Shown here piece after piece: positions 35,215 through 43,079 of a DNA stretch of 64,000 bases. The notes under the pieces are model-generated. The model was not told the DNA's origin. It was given only the letters and a program-made list of their open reading frames with translations, and searched no databases. A program made the position numbers and the translations under genes. Origin of the DNA: Bacillus sp. FSL H8-0547 (GTDB lineage: Bacteria; Bacillota; Bacilli; Bacillales; Bacillaceae); assembly GCA_038002745.1 (NCBI GenBank), contig JBBODD010000001.1, positions 1,922,001-1,986,000 of the forward strand. Direction: 5' to 3'. Each line of letters opens with the position of its first letter. Within the stretch, counting starts at the first letter, position 1.

Positions 35215-36594
35215 ATGAATTACAAAGATACAGCTGACAAATTGGTTCCGCTGCTTGGCGGGAGGGACAATATTATCAGTGCAACACACTGTGCGACACG
35301 TCTTCGGCTTGTCCTGCAGGATGACAGCAAGGCGGATAAAGGGGAAATTGAAGAGCTTGAAGGAGTAAAAGGAGCATTTGCAAGCTCCGGACAGTTTCAG
35401 ATCATCTTTGGAACAGGCAATGTCAACAAGGTGTATGAACAGCTTCAGCCTCATCTCGGAGTTCAGGAAACAGAGAATGTCTCGCATTCCGATGCTGTTA
35501 AACAGAAAATGAATCCTTTTGCCCGGTTTGCCAAAACTCTTTCAAATATCTTCGTGCCGATTATTCCGGCGATTGTCGCAAGCGGTCTGTTAATGGGGCT
35601 TCTGGGCATGATGAAAGCGTTCGAATGGGTGAGCGCTGACAGTGCCTTCATTGTGCTTCTTGATATGTTCTCGAGTGCAGCCTTTATTATTCTGCCGATC
35701 CTGATCGGCGTAAGTGCTTCAAAAGAGTTTGGGGCAAATCCGTACCTCGGGGCCGTAATCGGAGGAATTTTGACTCACCCCGCACTATTAAATCCGTGGG
35801 GTCTTGCAGAAGCTAAACCGGAATACTTGAATTTTGCAGGCATGGACATTGCGATGCTCGGGTATCAGGGGACTGTTATTCCTATCCTGCTCGCTGTTTA
35901 CGTTATGAGCAAAATTGAAAAAGGACTGCGGAAAGTGGTGCCAAACTCAATTGACCTGCTTGTCACGCCGTTCCTTACCATCATATCGACAGGTTTTATC
36001 GCACTGATTGCCATCGGTCCGCTTGGACGCGGTTTGGGATCAGGAATTACAACAGCTCTCACATATGTGTATGATACGGCAGGATTCCTTGCCGGACTGA
36101 TTTTTGGAGGAACGTATTCTCTAATCGTTCTGACAGGCGTTCATCACAGCTTCCATGCTATAGAAGCAGGTTTGCTTGCTGACATCGGCAAAAACTACCT
36201 GCTTCCGATCTGGTCAATGGCGAACGTAGCGCAGGGAGGAGCGGGACTTGCCGTTTTCTTCATGACGAAAAGAGCCAAAACAAAAGAAATTGCGCTTCCA
36301 GGTGCCTTTTCTTCCTTCCTTGGCATAACAGAACCTGTTATATTCGGGGTAAACCTCCGATACCGCAATCCATTCATCGGCGGAATGATCGGGGGAGCTC
36401 TTGGCGGTGCTTATGTCGTTTTCACAAATGTGGCAGCGAATGCTTACGGACTCACAGGCATTCCGATGATTGCCATTGTGGCGCCGTTTGGCACGGCTGC
36501 CGTTGTGAACTACCTCATCGGTTTTGCCATTGCGGTTGCAGGTGCCTTTATTGCCACGATGCTACTTGGCATAAAAGAGGAAGAGAAGAAGTAG
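35215..36594 (+). CDS. sacP: PTS sucrose transporter, EIIBC component
   Basis: 459 residues: an EIIB domain (1-90) with the phosphorylated Cys26 in ISATHCATRLRL, then an EIIC domain of about ten membrane helices with SASKEFGANPYLG, GVHHSFHAIEAGLLADIGKN and LGITEPVIFGVNLRY. No fused EIIA domain is present, so EIIA of the glucose system is probably used. It imports sucrose as sucrose-6-phosphate. AAAGGAGGAGAAAGG precedes the ATG. Controlled by SacT through the leader. Confidence 0.95.
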   Translation: MNYKDTADKLVPLLGGRDNIISATHCATRLRLVLQDDSKADKGEIEELEGVKGAFASSGQFQIIFGTGNVNKVYEQLQPHLGVQETENVSHSDAVKQKMNPFARFAKTLSNIFVPIIPAIVASGLLMGLLGMMKAFEWVSADSAFIVLLDMFSSAAFIILPILIGVSASKEFGANPYLGAVIGGILTHPALLNPWGLAEAKPEYLNFAGMDIAMLGYQGTVIPILLAVYVMSKIEKGLRKVVPNSIDLLVTPFLTIISTGFIALIAIGPLGRGLGSGITTALTYVYDTAGFLAGLIFGGTYSLIVLTGVHHSFHAIEAGLLADIGKNYLLPIWSMANVAQGGAGLAVFFMTKRAKTKEIALPGAFSSFLGITEPVIFGVNLRYRNPFIGGMIGGALGGAYVVFTNVAANAYGLTGIPMIAIVAPFGTAAVVNYLIGFAIAVAGAFIATMLLGIKEEEKK

Positions 36595-36635
36595 GATTTT
36601 TGGTTTAAAAGAAGAATGAGTAAGGTAAAGAAAAT

Positions 36636-36665
36636 CAGGCAGGGTCCGTAACCTTGCCTGTTTTT
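36636..36665 (+). terminator. Internal attenuator-like hairpin between sacP and fructokinase gene
   Basis: Stem CAGGCAGGGT/ACCTTGCCTG (one G-T pair), loop CCGTA, then TTTTTCC. It may reduce distal gene expression rather than end the operon. Confidence 0.72.
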
Positions 36666-36693
36666 CCTTTCAAAACAGAAAGGTATGAGTGCG

Positions 36694-37644
36694 ATGAAAA
36701 AAGGAATTATCAGTCTTGGAGAAGCGCTGATTGATTTTATACCGGCCGATTCTGAGAACCTTGTGTATCAGAAAAGCCCTGGAGGTGCCCCGGCAAATGT
36801 AGCAGTCGGACTTGCAAGACTCGGTGCGCCTTCCTCTTTCCTCGGCAAAGTCGGGGATGATGTGCTTGGAACTTTTTTGAAGGATACGCTTCGGTCATAT
36901 GGCGTGAATACAGACCATATGCTGCTGACAAAAGAAGCAAAGACGGGGGCGGTCTTCATCACGCTCGCAGAAGATGGCGAGCGGTCCTTCGACTTTTACA
37001 TCGATCCGAGCGCAGACCGTTTTTTGCATGAAGAGAATTTGGATGTGTCCCTGTTTGAAGAAAAGAAAATCCTTCATTACGGATCCATTTCTATGATCAG
37101 TGAACCCTCAAAAAGTGCGACAGTTAAGGCGGTCGAACTTGCACGGGAGAACGGAATGATTGTTTCCTACGATCCCAATTTGAGGCTCGGTCTTTGGGAA
37201 AACGAAGAGACAGCCAAAGAGACGATTTTATCTATGTTCGACAAGGCCGATCTGATTAAAATTTCAGAGGAAGAACTTGAATTTCTGACAGGAGAATCCG
37301 ACATTGAAAAGGGTGTGGGCAAACTATCTGTTTATAACATTCCGCTGCTGTTTATCACTATGGGAAGCGAAGGCAGCTATGCATTTACAAAGAATGGGGC
37401 TGTCAAAATCGACGCGATGAGGGTAAATGCAGTTGACACGACAGGTGCAGGAGACGCATTCGTATCGGGCATCCTTTACCAGCTGCACGAGCTTGAAACG
37501 CATCCGGGTGAGCTGGCTGCGGATGAACTGAAGCGAATCGGCCGATTTGCCAGTGTATCGGGCGGCCTTGCTGCATCTGTAAAAGGGGCTATGACCGCTT
37601 TGCCGACTCTTGGCGAAGTGGAAGACATTCTGAAAAAGAGATAA
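36694..37644 (+). CDS. PfkB-family fructokinase
   Basis: 316 residues. PfkB signatures: GGAPANVAVGLARLG at the N-terminus and DTTGAGDAFVSGIL near residue 250 (the anion hole and catalytic Asp). In this operon the role is phosphorylation of fructose released by sucrose-6-phosphate hydrolysis. I chose ATG 36694; the ATG at 36685 is only 2 nt from the AAAGG element. It is unusual relative to B. subtilis, where sacP is followed directly by sacA. Confidence 0.88.
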   Translation: MKKGIISLGEALIDFIPADSENLVYQKSPGGAPANVAVGLARLGAPSSFLGKVGDDVLGTFLKDTLRSYGVNTDHMLLTKEAKTGAVFITLAEDGERSFDFYIDPSADRFLHEENLDVSLFEEKKILHYGSISMISEPSKSATVKAVELARENGMIVSYDPNLRLGLWENEETAKETILSMFDKADLIKISEEELEFLTGESDIEKGVGKLSVYNIPLLFITMGSEGSYAFTKNGAVKIDAMRVNAVDTTGAGDAFVSGILYQLHELETHPGELAADELKRIGRFASVSGGLAASVKGAMTALPTLGEVEDILKKR

Positions 37645-37658
37645 GGAGCTGAAGCGAT

Positions 37659-39092
37659 ATGACAAAGCGGGACGCTGAACTGAAAGAAGCCGCCTATTTG
37701 GAAGCGGAAATGAATAAAGAAGTGGTTGAAAGCGATCCATATCGCCTTAAGCACCACATTATGCCGCCGGTCGGTCTGCTGAATGATCCGAACGGCTTCA
37801 TTCAGTGGAAGGGTGTCTATCATCTTTTTTATCAGTGGATGCCGTTTAAGACAGGGCATGGTGCTAAATTCTGGGGGCATTACACATCTCAGGATCTTGT
37901 GAACTGGAAGCACGAACCGATTGCGCTCGCACCGAGTGAATGGTATGAAAAGAACGGCTGCTATTCAGGCAGTGCAGTGGACGCTTTCGGTAAAATGCAT
38001 CTCTTTTATACAGGAAATGTAAAGGATGAGAACGGGGAGCGAGAGACCTATCAATGTCTGGCCGTATCTGAGGATGGCCTTCATTTTGAGAAACAAGGTG
38101 TTGTAGCTGAGCTTCCGGAAGGCTATACCGCTCATTTCCGCGATCCGAAAGTTTGGGAGCATGATGGAAAGTGGTACATGGTTGTAGGTGCCCAGACAAA
38201 TGACCTCAAAGGCCGTACAGCCATCTTCTCTTCTGAGGATCTTATGAAGTGGACCTATTTAGGCGACGTGGCGGGTTCTCATACAGAGCAGCTGGGTGAA
38301 TTCGGCTATATGTGGGAATGCCCGGATCTGTTTCATCTTGACGGCAAAGACATTCTGATCGTCTCGCCTCAGGGCCTTGAGCCGCAGGGAATGCTGTATC
38401 AGAATGTCTATCAGTCCGGCTACTTCTCCGGGAAAATGGATTATGAATCATCAAAACTGACGCACGGCGACTTCGCCGAGCTTGACAGAGGCTTTGACTT
38501 CTATGCACCGCAAACAACAGAAGACGAGAAAGGCAGACGCCTGCTGTTCGCCTGGATGAGCGTGCCGGATCAAGCGGAAGACAAACATCCAACTATCCCG
38601 CATAAGTGGATACACACCATGACATTTCCGAGGAAATTGTCGATGCGTGGAGAGAAACTTGTTCAGCAGCCGGTCGAAGAGCTGGAAGCATTGAGGAAAA
38701 CAGAAGAGTCAGTGCCTGGCATCAGGCTGCAGGCGGGAGAGAAGCACCAGACGGCTGGAACTGTTTTTGAACTGAAGCTTGAGAACCTGGAAGTCAGATC
38801 AGGCCTTTCCGTTTCCATTAAGAACAATGCGATTCTTCACTATTCCAGTGAGGAGAAAATCTTTACGATGACCCGCACAAGTTATGACACGGGGCAGCCT
38901 GAATCAAGACAGTGCCGGTTAGAGCACCTATCTAACATTCATGTATTTGTTGACACCTCATCCATTGAAGTCTTTATCAATGACGGAGAAGAAGTGTTCA
39001 CAGCGAGGTTTTTCCCGGAACCGGATGAAAAAAGCATCGTGGTCTCTGCAGAGGGAGAGGCGGCTTTTGATTTGAAGAAGTGGGAGCTGTGA
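37659..39092 (+). CDS. sacA: Sucrose-6-phosphate hydrolase (GH32)
   Basis: 477 residues. GH32 catalytic motifs: LLNDPNGF (nucleophile Asp, about residue 43), FRDPKVW (transition-state Asp) and MWECPDLF (acid/base Glu), then a C-terminal beta-sandwich domain ending DLKKWEL. There is no signal peptide, so it acts in the cytoplasm, splitting sucrose-6-phosphate into glucose-6-phosphate and fructose. It starts 14 bp after the fructokinase gene and ends the sucrose operon. Confidence 0.94.
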   Translation: MTKRDAELKEAAYLEAEMNKEVVESDPYRLKHHIMPPVGLLNDPNGFIQWKGVYHLFYQWMPFKTGHGAKFWGHYTSQDLVNWKHEPIALAPSEWYEKNGCYSGSAVDAFGKMHLFYTGNVKDENGERETYQCLAVSEDGLHFEKQGVVAELPEGYTAHFRDPKVWEHDGKWYMVVGAQTNDLKGRTAIFSSEDLMKWTYLGDVAGSHTEQLGEFGYMWECPDLFHLDGKDILIVSPQGLEPQGMLYQNVYQSGYFSGKMDYESSKLTHGDFAELDRGFDFYAPQTTEDEKGRRLLFAWMSVPDQAEDKHPTIPHKWIHTMTFPRKLSMRGEKLVQQPVEELEALRKTEESVPGIRLQAGEKHQTAGTVFELKLENLEVRSGLSVSIKNNAILHYSSEEKIFTMTRTSYDTGQPESRQCRLEHLSNIHVFVDTSSIEVFINDGEEVFTARFFPEPDEKSIVVSAEGEAAFDLKKWEL

Positions 39093-39144
39093 TGAACTCG
39101 GGTGACAGGTTTTTGATGGAATTAGAGTCCTGTAATCAGGTGCG

Positions 39145-39370
39145 GCTGAAATATGGGGCAGCAAAAGGTGAAAATGGTGCCCTATGAAGTGATGCAGCTG
39201 AAATATGGGGCAAAAAAAGGTGAAAATGGAACCCTATAAAGTGGTGCGGCTGAAATATGGGGTAGCAAAAAGTGAATATGGTGCCCCATAAAGTGGTAGG
39301 GCTGAAATATGGGGCAGCAAAAAGTAAAAATGGAACCCTATAATAAAGCACGGCTGAGATAAAGGGCATT
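39145..39370. repeat. 52-bp tandem array 2, four units plus a degraded fifth
   Basis: GCTGA repeats start at 39145, 39197, 39249, 39301 and 39353: four intervals of exactly 52 bp. Each unit holds TATGGGGCA (9), 17 nt, TGCCCTATA or TGCCCCATA (9), 17 nt, an inverted pair with arms every 26 bp. In two units the right arm reads GAACCCTATA. It lies between convergent sacA and pdxK, just before a bidirectional terminator. The sequence is unrelated to array 1 apart from geometry. Confidence 0.9.
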
Positions 39371-39415
39371 ACAAAGTCGGGCTGGCGGCACAGAGGACAG
39401 TACAACATCCAAAAC

Positions 39416-39447
39416 AAAATCACCCGGCATCCGCCGGGTGATTTTTT
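39416..39447. terminator. Bidirectional terminator between sacA and pdxK
   Basis: AAAATCACCCGGC/GCCGGGTGATTTT stem with loop ATCC and T run. Read on the minus strand it also ends pdxK. Confidence 0.9.
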
Positions 39448-39453
39448 CATAAA

Positions 39454-40269
39454 TTACTTATCTCCATGCAAACGCAATGCAGCATGATTTGTCGGTCCAA
39501 CGTATTCATTCAGCGGGAAGGAATGGCGGATTGCTGCCGTGATGAACTCTTTTGCTGTGTAGATGGCTTCTTTTACGGAAGCTCCTTTTGCAAGTTCAGC
39601 CGCAATCGCTGCAGAGTATGTGCATCCTGCGCCATGCGTGTAAGATGTGTCAATGCGCTCGCCTTCAAGAATCTGAAATTCTTTTCCGTCATAGAGCACG
39701 TCCACTGCTTTCTCATGATCCAGTTTGCCGCCGCCTTTTACAAGGACGAATTTTGGGCCCAGGTCAAAAATCTTTACAGCTGCTTCTTTCATTTGTTCAA
39801 CAGTTGTAATTGTACCAATTCCGCTCATCTGTCCTGCTTCAAATAGATTTGGCGTGACAACTGTCGCAAGCGGAGTGAGAATCTCCCTGAGGGCATCCGC
39901 CAGGTCAGGATAAAGCACTTCGTCTGCTCCTTTGCAGACCATAACAGGATCTACTACTACGTTTTGGACATTGTGTTTCTTTATCGTTTCAGCCGCAAGC
40001 TTGATAATATCAACTGTAGGGAGCATACCGGTTTTCATTGCATCAACGCCGATGCCTTCCACAATGGTGGCTGCCTGAGCTTTAATTGTCTCAAGCTCCA
40101 CAGGGAATACCTGGTGATGCCACTCGTTTGCAGGGTCCATCGCGACTACTACGGTCAACGCTGTCATTCCGTAAACCCCGCGCTCCTGAAAGGTTTTCAA
40201 ATCTGCCTGAATGCCGGCACCGCCGCTGCTGTCTGATCCGGCGAACGTTAAGGCTTTTTTCATTGTCAT
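39454..40269 (-). CDS. pdxK: Pyridoxine kinase / HMP kinase-like (PdxK, YwdB)
   Basis: 271 residues, the length of B. subtilis PdxK. It begins TMKKALTFAGSDSSGGAGIQ, with the substrate loop, and contains VVVDPVMVCKGADEVL and DTSYTHGAGCTYSAAIAAEL (the ATP-binding anion-hole motif with the catalytic Cys-type GAGC). It phosphorylates pyridoxine/HMP. GGAGG is upstream of the ATG at 40269. Position next to sacA is as in B. subtilis. Convergent with sacA. Confidence 0.9.
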   Translation of the reverse strand: MTMKKALTFAGSDSSGGAGIQADLKTFQERGVYGMTALTVVVAMDPANEWHHQVFPVELETIKAQAATIVEGIGVDAMKTGMLPTVDIIKLAAETIKKHNVQNVVVDPVMVCKGADEVLYPDLADALREILTPLATVVTPNLFEAGQMSGIGTITTVEQMKEAAVKIFDLGPKFVLVKGGGKLDHEKAVDVLYDGKEFQILEGERIDTSYTHGAGCTYSAAIAAELAKGASVKEAIYTAKEFITAAIRHSFPLNEYVGPTNHAALRLHGDK

Positions 40270-40385
40270 AAGTATTTGTACCTCCATCCGGGTGATTAAG
40301 CGTATCTTCTCTCCTATTATAACAATTTCAAAAAAGGTTAGCCATGATGGAGGAATTCCTGTAAGCCAGTCTGTTTTCTCCACGC

Positions 40386-40415
40386 AAAAAGCCGGCAATT
40401 AAAACCCGCCGGCTT
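40386..40415 (-). terminator. Terminator of the L,D-transpeptidase gene
   Basis: Read on the minus strand: AAGCCGGC, loop, GCCGGCTTTTT. The stop codon lies inside the loop. Confidence 0.78.
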
Positions 40416-41133
40416 GCGTAGTACATGATACATCCATTTTCACATGAATGTCAGGGAAGTATATGCGGCCCTGCAGCTTGCTTTTGATGCATGAGAGAGG
40501 GTCCTCAGGAGCAGGCTCGGGTTTTGGTTCCGGTTTTGGCTTCGGAGCAGGCTTCGGTTTTGGCACAGGTTTTTCAGCCTGCGGTTTTTCATCAACCGCA
40601 GGAGGTGAATCTGCAGGCAGGGAATTTGGATAGTTGTTTGCTGCGGCAATTGCTTCAAAGGAGTGAGTGGAGTGCAGAATAATAACAGATGTGCCGGTTT
40701 GAACCTGATCAAAGAGATAACGGATTTCTTCATTGTGCATGCGGATGCAGCCTGCACTGGCGTAGGTTCCGATGGAATTTGCGTTGTTATTGCCGTGAAT
40801 GGCGTAAGTGGTGCCCTCCGTCCCAAGTGCCCTGAGGCCGAGCCATCTGTCGCCTAAAGGATTGCGGCTGTCTCCTCCGGGAATGTTCTCTTTGTAGTAG
40901 GGCCGGTTTTTGATCTTATTGACAATTGGAAACGTCCCTTCCGGCGTAAAGGAATTGTCTCTGCCGGTTGCGACATGAAAGACGCGCATGAGCTTTCCAT
41001 TGTCAAAAAAAGCCAGTTTATTGGTACTTTTGTTGATGATGATAAGCTGCGGAATGCCGTCGGCTTTTGCCGGAAATGAAGCTTGAGAAAACAGGAAGAA
41101 AGCCGTGATTAACGCGAACAGCCATTTTTTCAT
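40399..41133 (-). CDS. L,D-transpeptidase (YkuD/ErfK family) with basic-proline tail
   Basis: 244 residues. Signal peptide (KKWLFALITAFFLFSQASFPAKA) then a YkuD domain with catalytic HGNNNANSIGTYASAGCIRM (His, Gly and Cys). A linker follows, then a Pro/Lys/Glu stretch (KPVPKPKPAPKPKPEPKPEP) and a short C-terminal segment with two Cys (CIKSKL... and VSCTTQAGGF). There is no LysM domain. It probably crosslinks peptidoglycan (3-3 links) outside the membrane; the C-terminal Cys pair may form a disulfide or bind a partner. Confidence 0.88.
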   Translation of the reverse strand: MKKWLFALITAFFLFSQASFPAKADGIPQLIIINKSTNKLAFFDNGKLMRVFHVATGRDNSFTPEGTFPIVNKIKNRPYYKENIPGGDSRNPLGDRWLGLRALGTEGTTYAIHGNNNANSIGTYASAGCIRMHNEEIRYLFDQVQTGTSVIILHSTHSFEAIAAANNYPNSLPADSPPAVDEKPQAEKPVPKPKPAPKPKPEPKPEPAPEDPLSCIKSKLQGRIYFPDIHVKMDVSCTTQAGGF

Positions 41134-41290
41134 TTCTCTCTAGTCCCCTTTTAAATGAATACAAGAAAAGATTACCAGACTGGATATGAGGAATGTGTAG
41201 AATCTTCTTGTCGAATGCTGATAAAGTAAGTCTTTCTTTACCGTTCATTCTATTCGTGAGACGCAGCGGAGCGCATAATTGTTCCGTGAG

Positions 41291-41331
41291 AAATAAAAAA
41301 TAGGCGTGCCTCGTATGGACGAGACACGCCT
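41291..41331 (-). terminator. Terminator of the GSP17M-like gene
   Basis: On the minus strand AGGCGTGTCTCG/CGAGGCACGCCT (one mismatch) followed by ATTTTTTATTT. Confidence 0.85.
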
Positions 41332-41370
41332 CACATCTATATTGAGTAGGGGGGAATATAGATTGCGTGA

Positions 41371-41688
41371 TTACTGCTGTGCGATAATGACAACTTTGCC
41401 TTTATCGAGTTCTTCTTCCATGTGTGCTGCTTCATTTTCCGTCAGGCCAAGTGAGGCCATTTTGGAGCGCAGCTCATCTCCGCGTGAACGGAATACGTTT
41501 TTCATAGACGAGAAGACGCCTTGTTCTGAAACGCCTACGCTTTCTGTATCTGTTCCCGATGTAAGATGCTTCGAGCGGTTCGGGTCATGGGCGAAAAGGT
41601 AAATATCATCCTTTGTGAACCCTTCAACTTCAAGGTGATTGATTTTTTCGGTGGCTTGTACGCCGTTTTCAACAACGAATGTCTTCAT
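41371..41688 (-). CDS. General stress protein 17M family (YflT-like), copy 1
   Basis: 105 residues beginning MKTFVVENGVQATEKINHLE and containing FTKDDIYLFAHDPNRSKHLT and FRSRGDELRSKMASLGLTEN; this DUF1269/GSP17M-type pattern is shared with the protein at 44923-45270. The start has AAAGGAGAG upstream. A canonical SigB-type promoter lies at 41723-41748. Function is not known beyond general-stress induction in the family. Confidence 0.83.
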   Translation of the reverse strand: MKTFVVENGVQATEKINHLEVEGFTKDDIYLFAHDPNRSKHLTSGTDTESVGVSEQGVFSSMKNVFRSRGDELRSKMASLGLTENEAAHMEEELDKGKVVIIAQQ

Positions 41689-41722
41689 AATCGATCTCTC
41701 CTTTTGTGCTGATGATTTATAT

Positions 41723-41748
41723 TTACCCCGTGTCTTCATTTTTAAAAC
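41723..41748 (-). promoter_or_regulatory. SigB-type promoter for GSP17M-like gene
   Basis: On the minus strand GTTTTA, 14-nt spacer, GGGTAA. Compared with the SigB consensus (GTTTAA, 12-15, GGGWAW) only one -35 base differs. About 35 bp from the start codon. Confidence 0.72.
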
Positions 41749-41800
41749 AAGCTTTCTAAAAGGCTTTATTATTGTTGATTGCTATTCGTATACGTTTCTT

Positions 41801-42035
41801 TCCGCTCCAGTCACTTGCTTTCCGCGGGGAGGCAGTGGAGCCTCCTCAGCTTCGCTTGCGGGGTCTCCACTTCCCTCTTCATCCCTTAGAAAAGCGGAAG
41901 CGCCCGTTTTGCTCCGGCAGTCAGATAAGAAATCACCCGAAAAGTCCGGGTCCCGCCTTTTTGGGGGATTTTGTTCTGACAGAGGAGCCTGAGCGCTGCA
42001 GCTGGACAAGGAGTCAAGTGCCTTCCGCTGCAATA
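41801..42035. repeat. Second dispersed Bacillaceae-type repeat, split by insertion of repeat copy D
   Basis: Left part 41801-41883 (CCAGTCACTTGCTTTCCGCGGGG..., GCGGGGTCTCCACTTCC) and right part 42009-42035 (GGAGTCAAGTGCCTTCCGC) together resemble a repeat I remember from many Bacillus genomes, with terminal stem CACTTG/CAAGTG. The middle is occupied by inverted copy D of the 120-bp repeat, so one repeat has entered the other. Confidence 0.6.
41890..42008 (-). repeat. Dispersed ~120-bp structured repeat, copy D (inverted, nested)
   Basis: Reverse complement reads TTGTCCAGCTGCAGCGCT... to ...GGGCGCTTCCGCTTTT, keeping TCTGTCAGAACAAA and TTCTTATCTG seen in copies A to C. It is more diverged than the others. 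Confidence 0.82.
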
Positions 42036-42170
42036 CACTTGGTTTGAACGTGTCCCCTTAAAGCAAAAATTGCAATAAGATGGCCTGCTAAATTCAACTG
42101 CCAATAAGCATCCCATGCCCGTTTATGATTTAATGGATAAAAGAACCCAACAGAAATGAGGGATATTCAC

Positions 42171-42974
42171 GTGCGAATATCGATTGTTATTGTGACGTAC
42201 AACCGGTTATATGCACTGGCGGATTTGCTTGAATCCATTGCAGGCCAGACCCGCATGCCGGAAGAAATTATTATTGTGAATGATGGAGGAGAGTCTGTTG
42301 ACTCCCTAAAGGAAATTTATCATGAATTGCCTCTCAAGGTCGTTGATCTTGGCGAGAACTGCGGGCATGTTCATGCGAGGAATGCCGGGATTGAGGCGGC
42401 TTCAGGTGATGCCATCATGCTCAGTGATGACGATGATTATTTCACTCCCGGGCATATTGAGCGGATGGCCCGGGAACTTTCAGACGGTGCTCAGTTTGTC
42501 TATTCAGACGTAGAAATTGTCACGTTTGAAGAAGAGAATCATGTCCGTCTGCCTGTAAGCAGGAGGCTGTTTGCCTATACATATGATCCGGTAGAGATGA
42601 GGCGCTTTTCAACCTATGTCCCGTCCGGCAGTCTTTATTTAAAAAGCATCCATAGTGAAATTGGCTATTTCGATCCGGAGGTCCACAATTATTGGGACTG
42701 GGATTTTTTCCTGAGAGTGTCTGAAGCATTTTCCGTGAAACGGGTTCCGGCAGCAAGTGTTATCTATGCTTTTTCTGCAGGCGGCAGCCATCAGTCTTTT
42801 TCCCTTAATGAAAAAAGACAGTCATTTCTTGAAGTCCTTTGTGAAAAACACGGGCTTGGAAAGCTTCCGCAAAAAAACTTCTTTGTGCTCCTCGAAGAGC
42901 CTGAGCTGAAAAAGAGAGAGGCCGAAAGCCGGATTGTCTGGGACGGCAGGCCGATTCGGTCAAGACTGGTTTAA
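42171..42974 (+). CDS. Family 2 glycosyltransferase
   Basis: 267 residues starting RISIVIVTYNRLYALADL, the GT-A nucleotide-sugar fold, with the DxD-type motif in MLSDDDDYFTPGHIERM (acidic cluster near residue 90) and a second acidic site HNYWDWDFFLRV. No membrane segment, so it is cytoplasmic or peripheral. The sugar and acceptor are unknown. I chose GTG at 42171 because GAGGG lies 9 nt upstream; the ATG at 42156 lacks one. The gene stands alone, followed by a terminator. Confidence 0.86.
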   Translation: MRISIVIVTYNRLYALADLLESIAGQTRMPEEIIIVNDGGESVDSLKEIYHELPLKVVDLGENCGHVHARNAGIEAASGDAIMLSDDDDYFTPGHIERMARELSDGAQFVYSDVEIVTFEEENHVRLPVSRRLFAYTYDPVEMRRFSTYVPSGSLYLKSIHSEIGYFDPEVHNYWDWDFFLRVSEAFSVKRVPAASVIYAFSAGGSHQSFSLNEKRQSFLEVLCEKHGLGKLPQKNFFVLLEEPELKKREAESRIVWDGRPIRSRLV

Positions 42975-42998
42975 CTCCTGCGATGCGGGAGTTTTTTT
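42973..42998 (+). terminator. Terminator after glycosyltransferase gene
   Basis: Stem AACTCCTGC/GCGGGAGTT (one G-T pair), loop GAT, then TTTTTTTC. Confidence 0.87.
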
Positions 42999-43006
42999 CT
43001 TTATGT

Positions 43007-43035
43007 TTGACATTATTGTACGCTCAATATATTAT
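43007..43035 (+). promoter_or_regulatory. SigA promoter for SDR-arsR operon
   Basis: TTGACA, exactly 17 nt, TATTAT. Perfect -35; the -10 differs from TATAAT at one base pair position. The operator dyad begins directly after the -10. Confidence 0.82.
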
Positions 43036-43054
43036 ATGTTTAAACATTTAAACA
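43036..43054. promoter_or_regulatory. Dyad operator TGTTTAAACATTTAAACA
   Basis: Inverted repeat TGTTTAAA, CA, TTTAAACA (43037-43054), overlapping the perfect 12-bp palindrome ATGTTTAAACAT (43036-43047). It covers the transcription start region; the second gene of the operon is an ArsR-type repressor, the natural candidate to bind it. Confidence 0.65.
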
Positions 43055-43079
43055 AACAAACAGAAGGAGACCTTAATAA

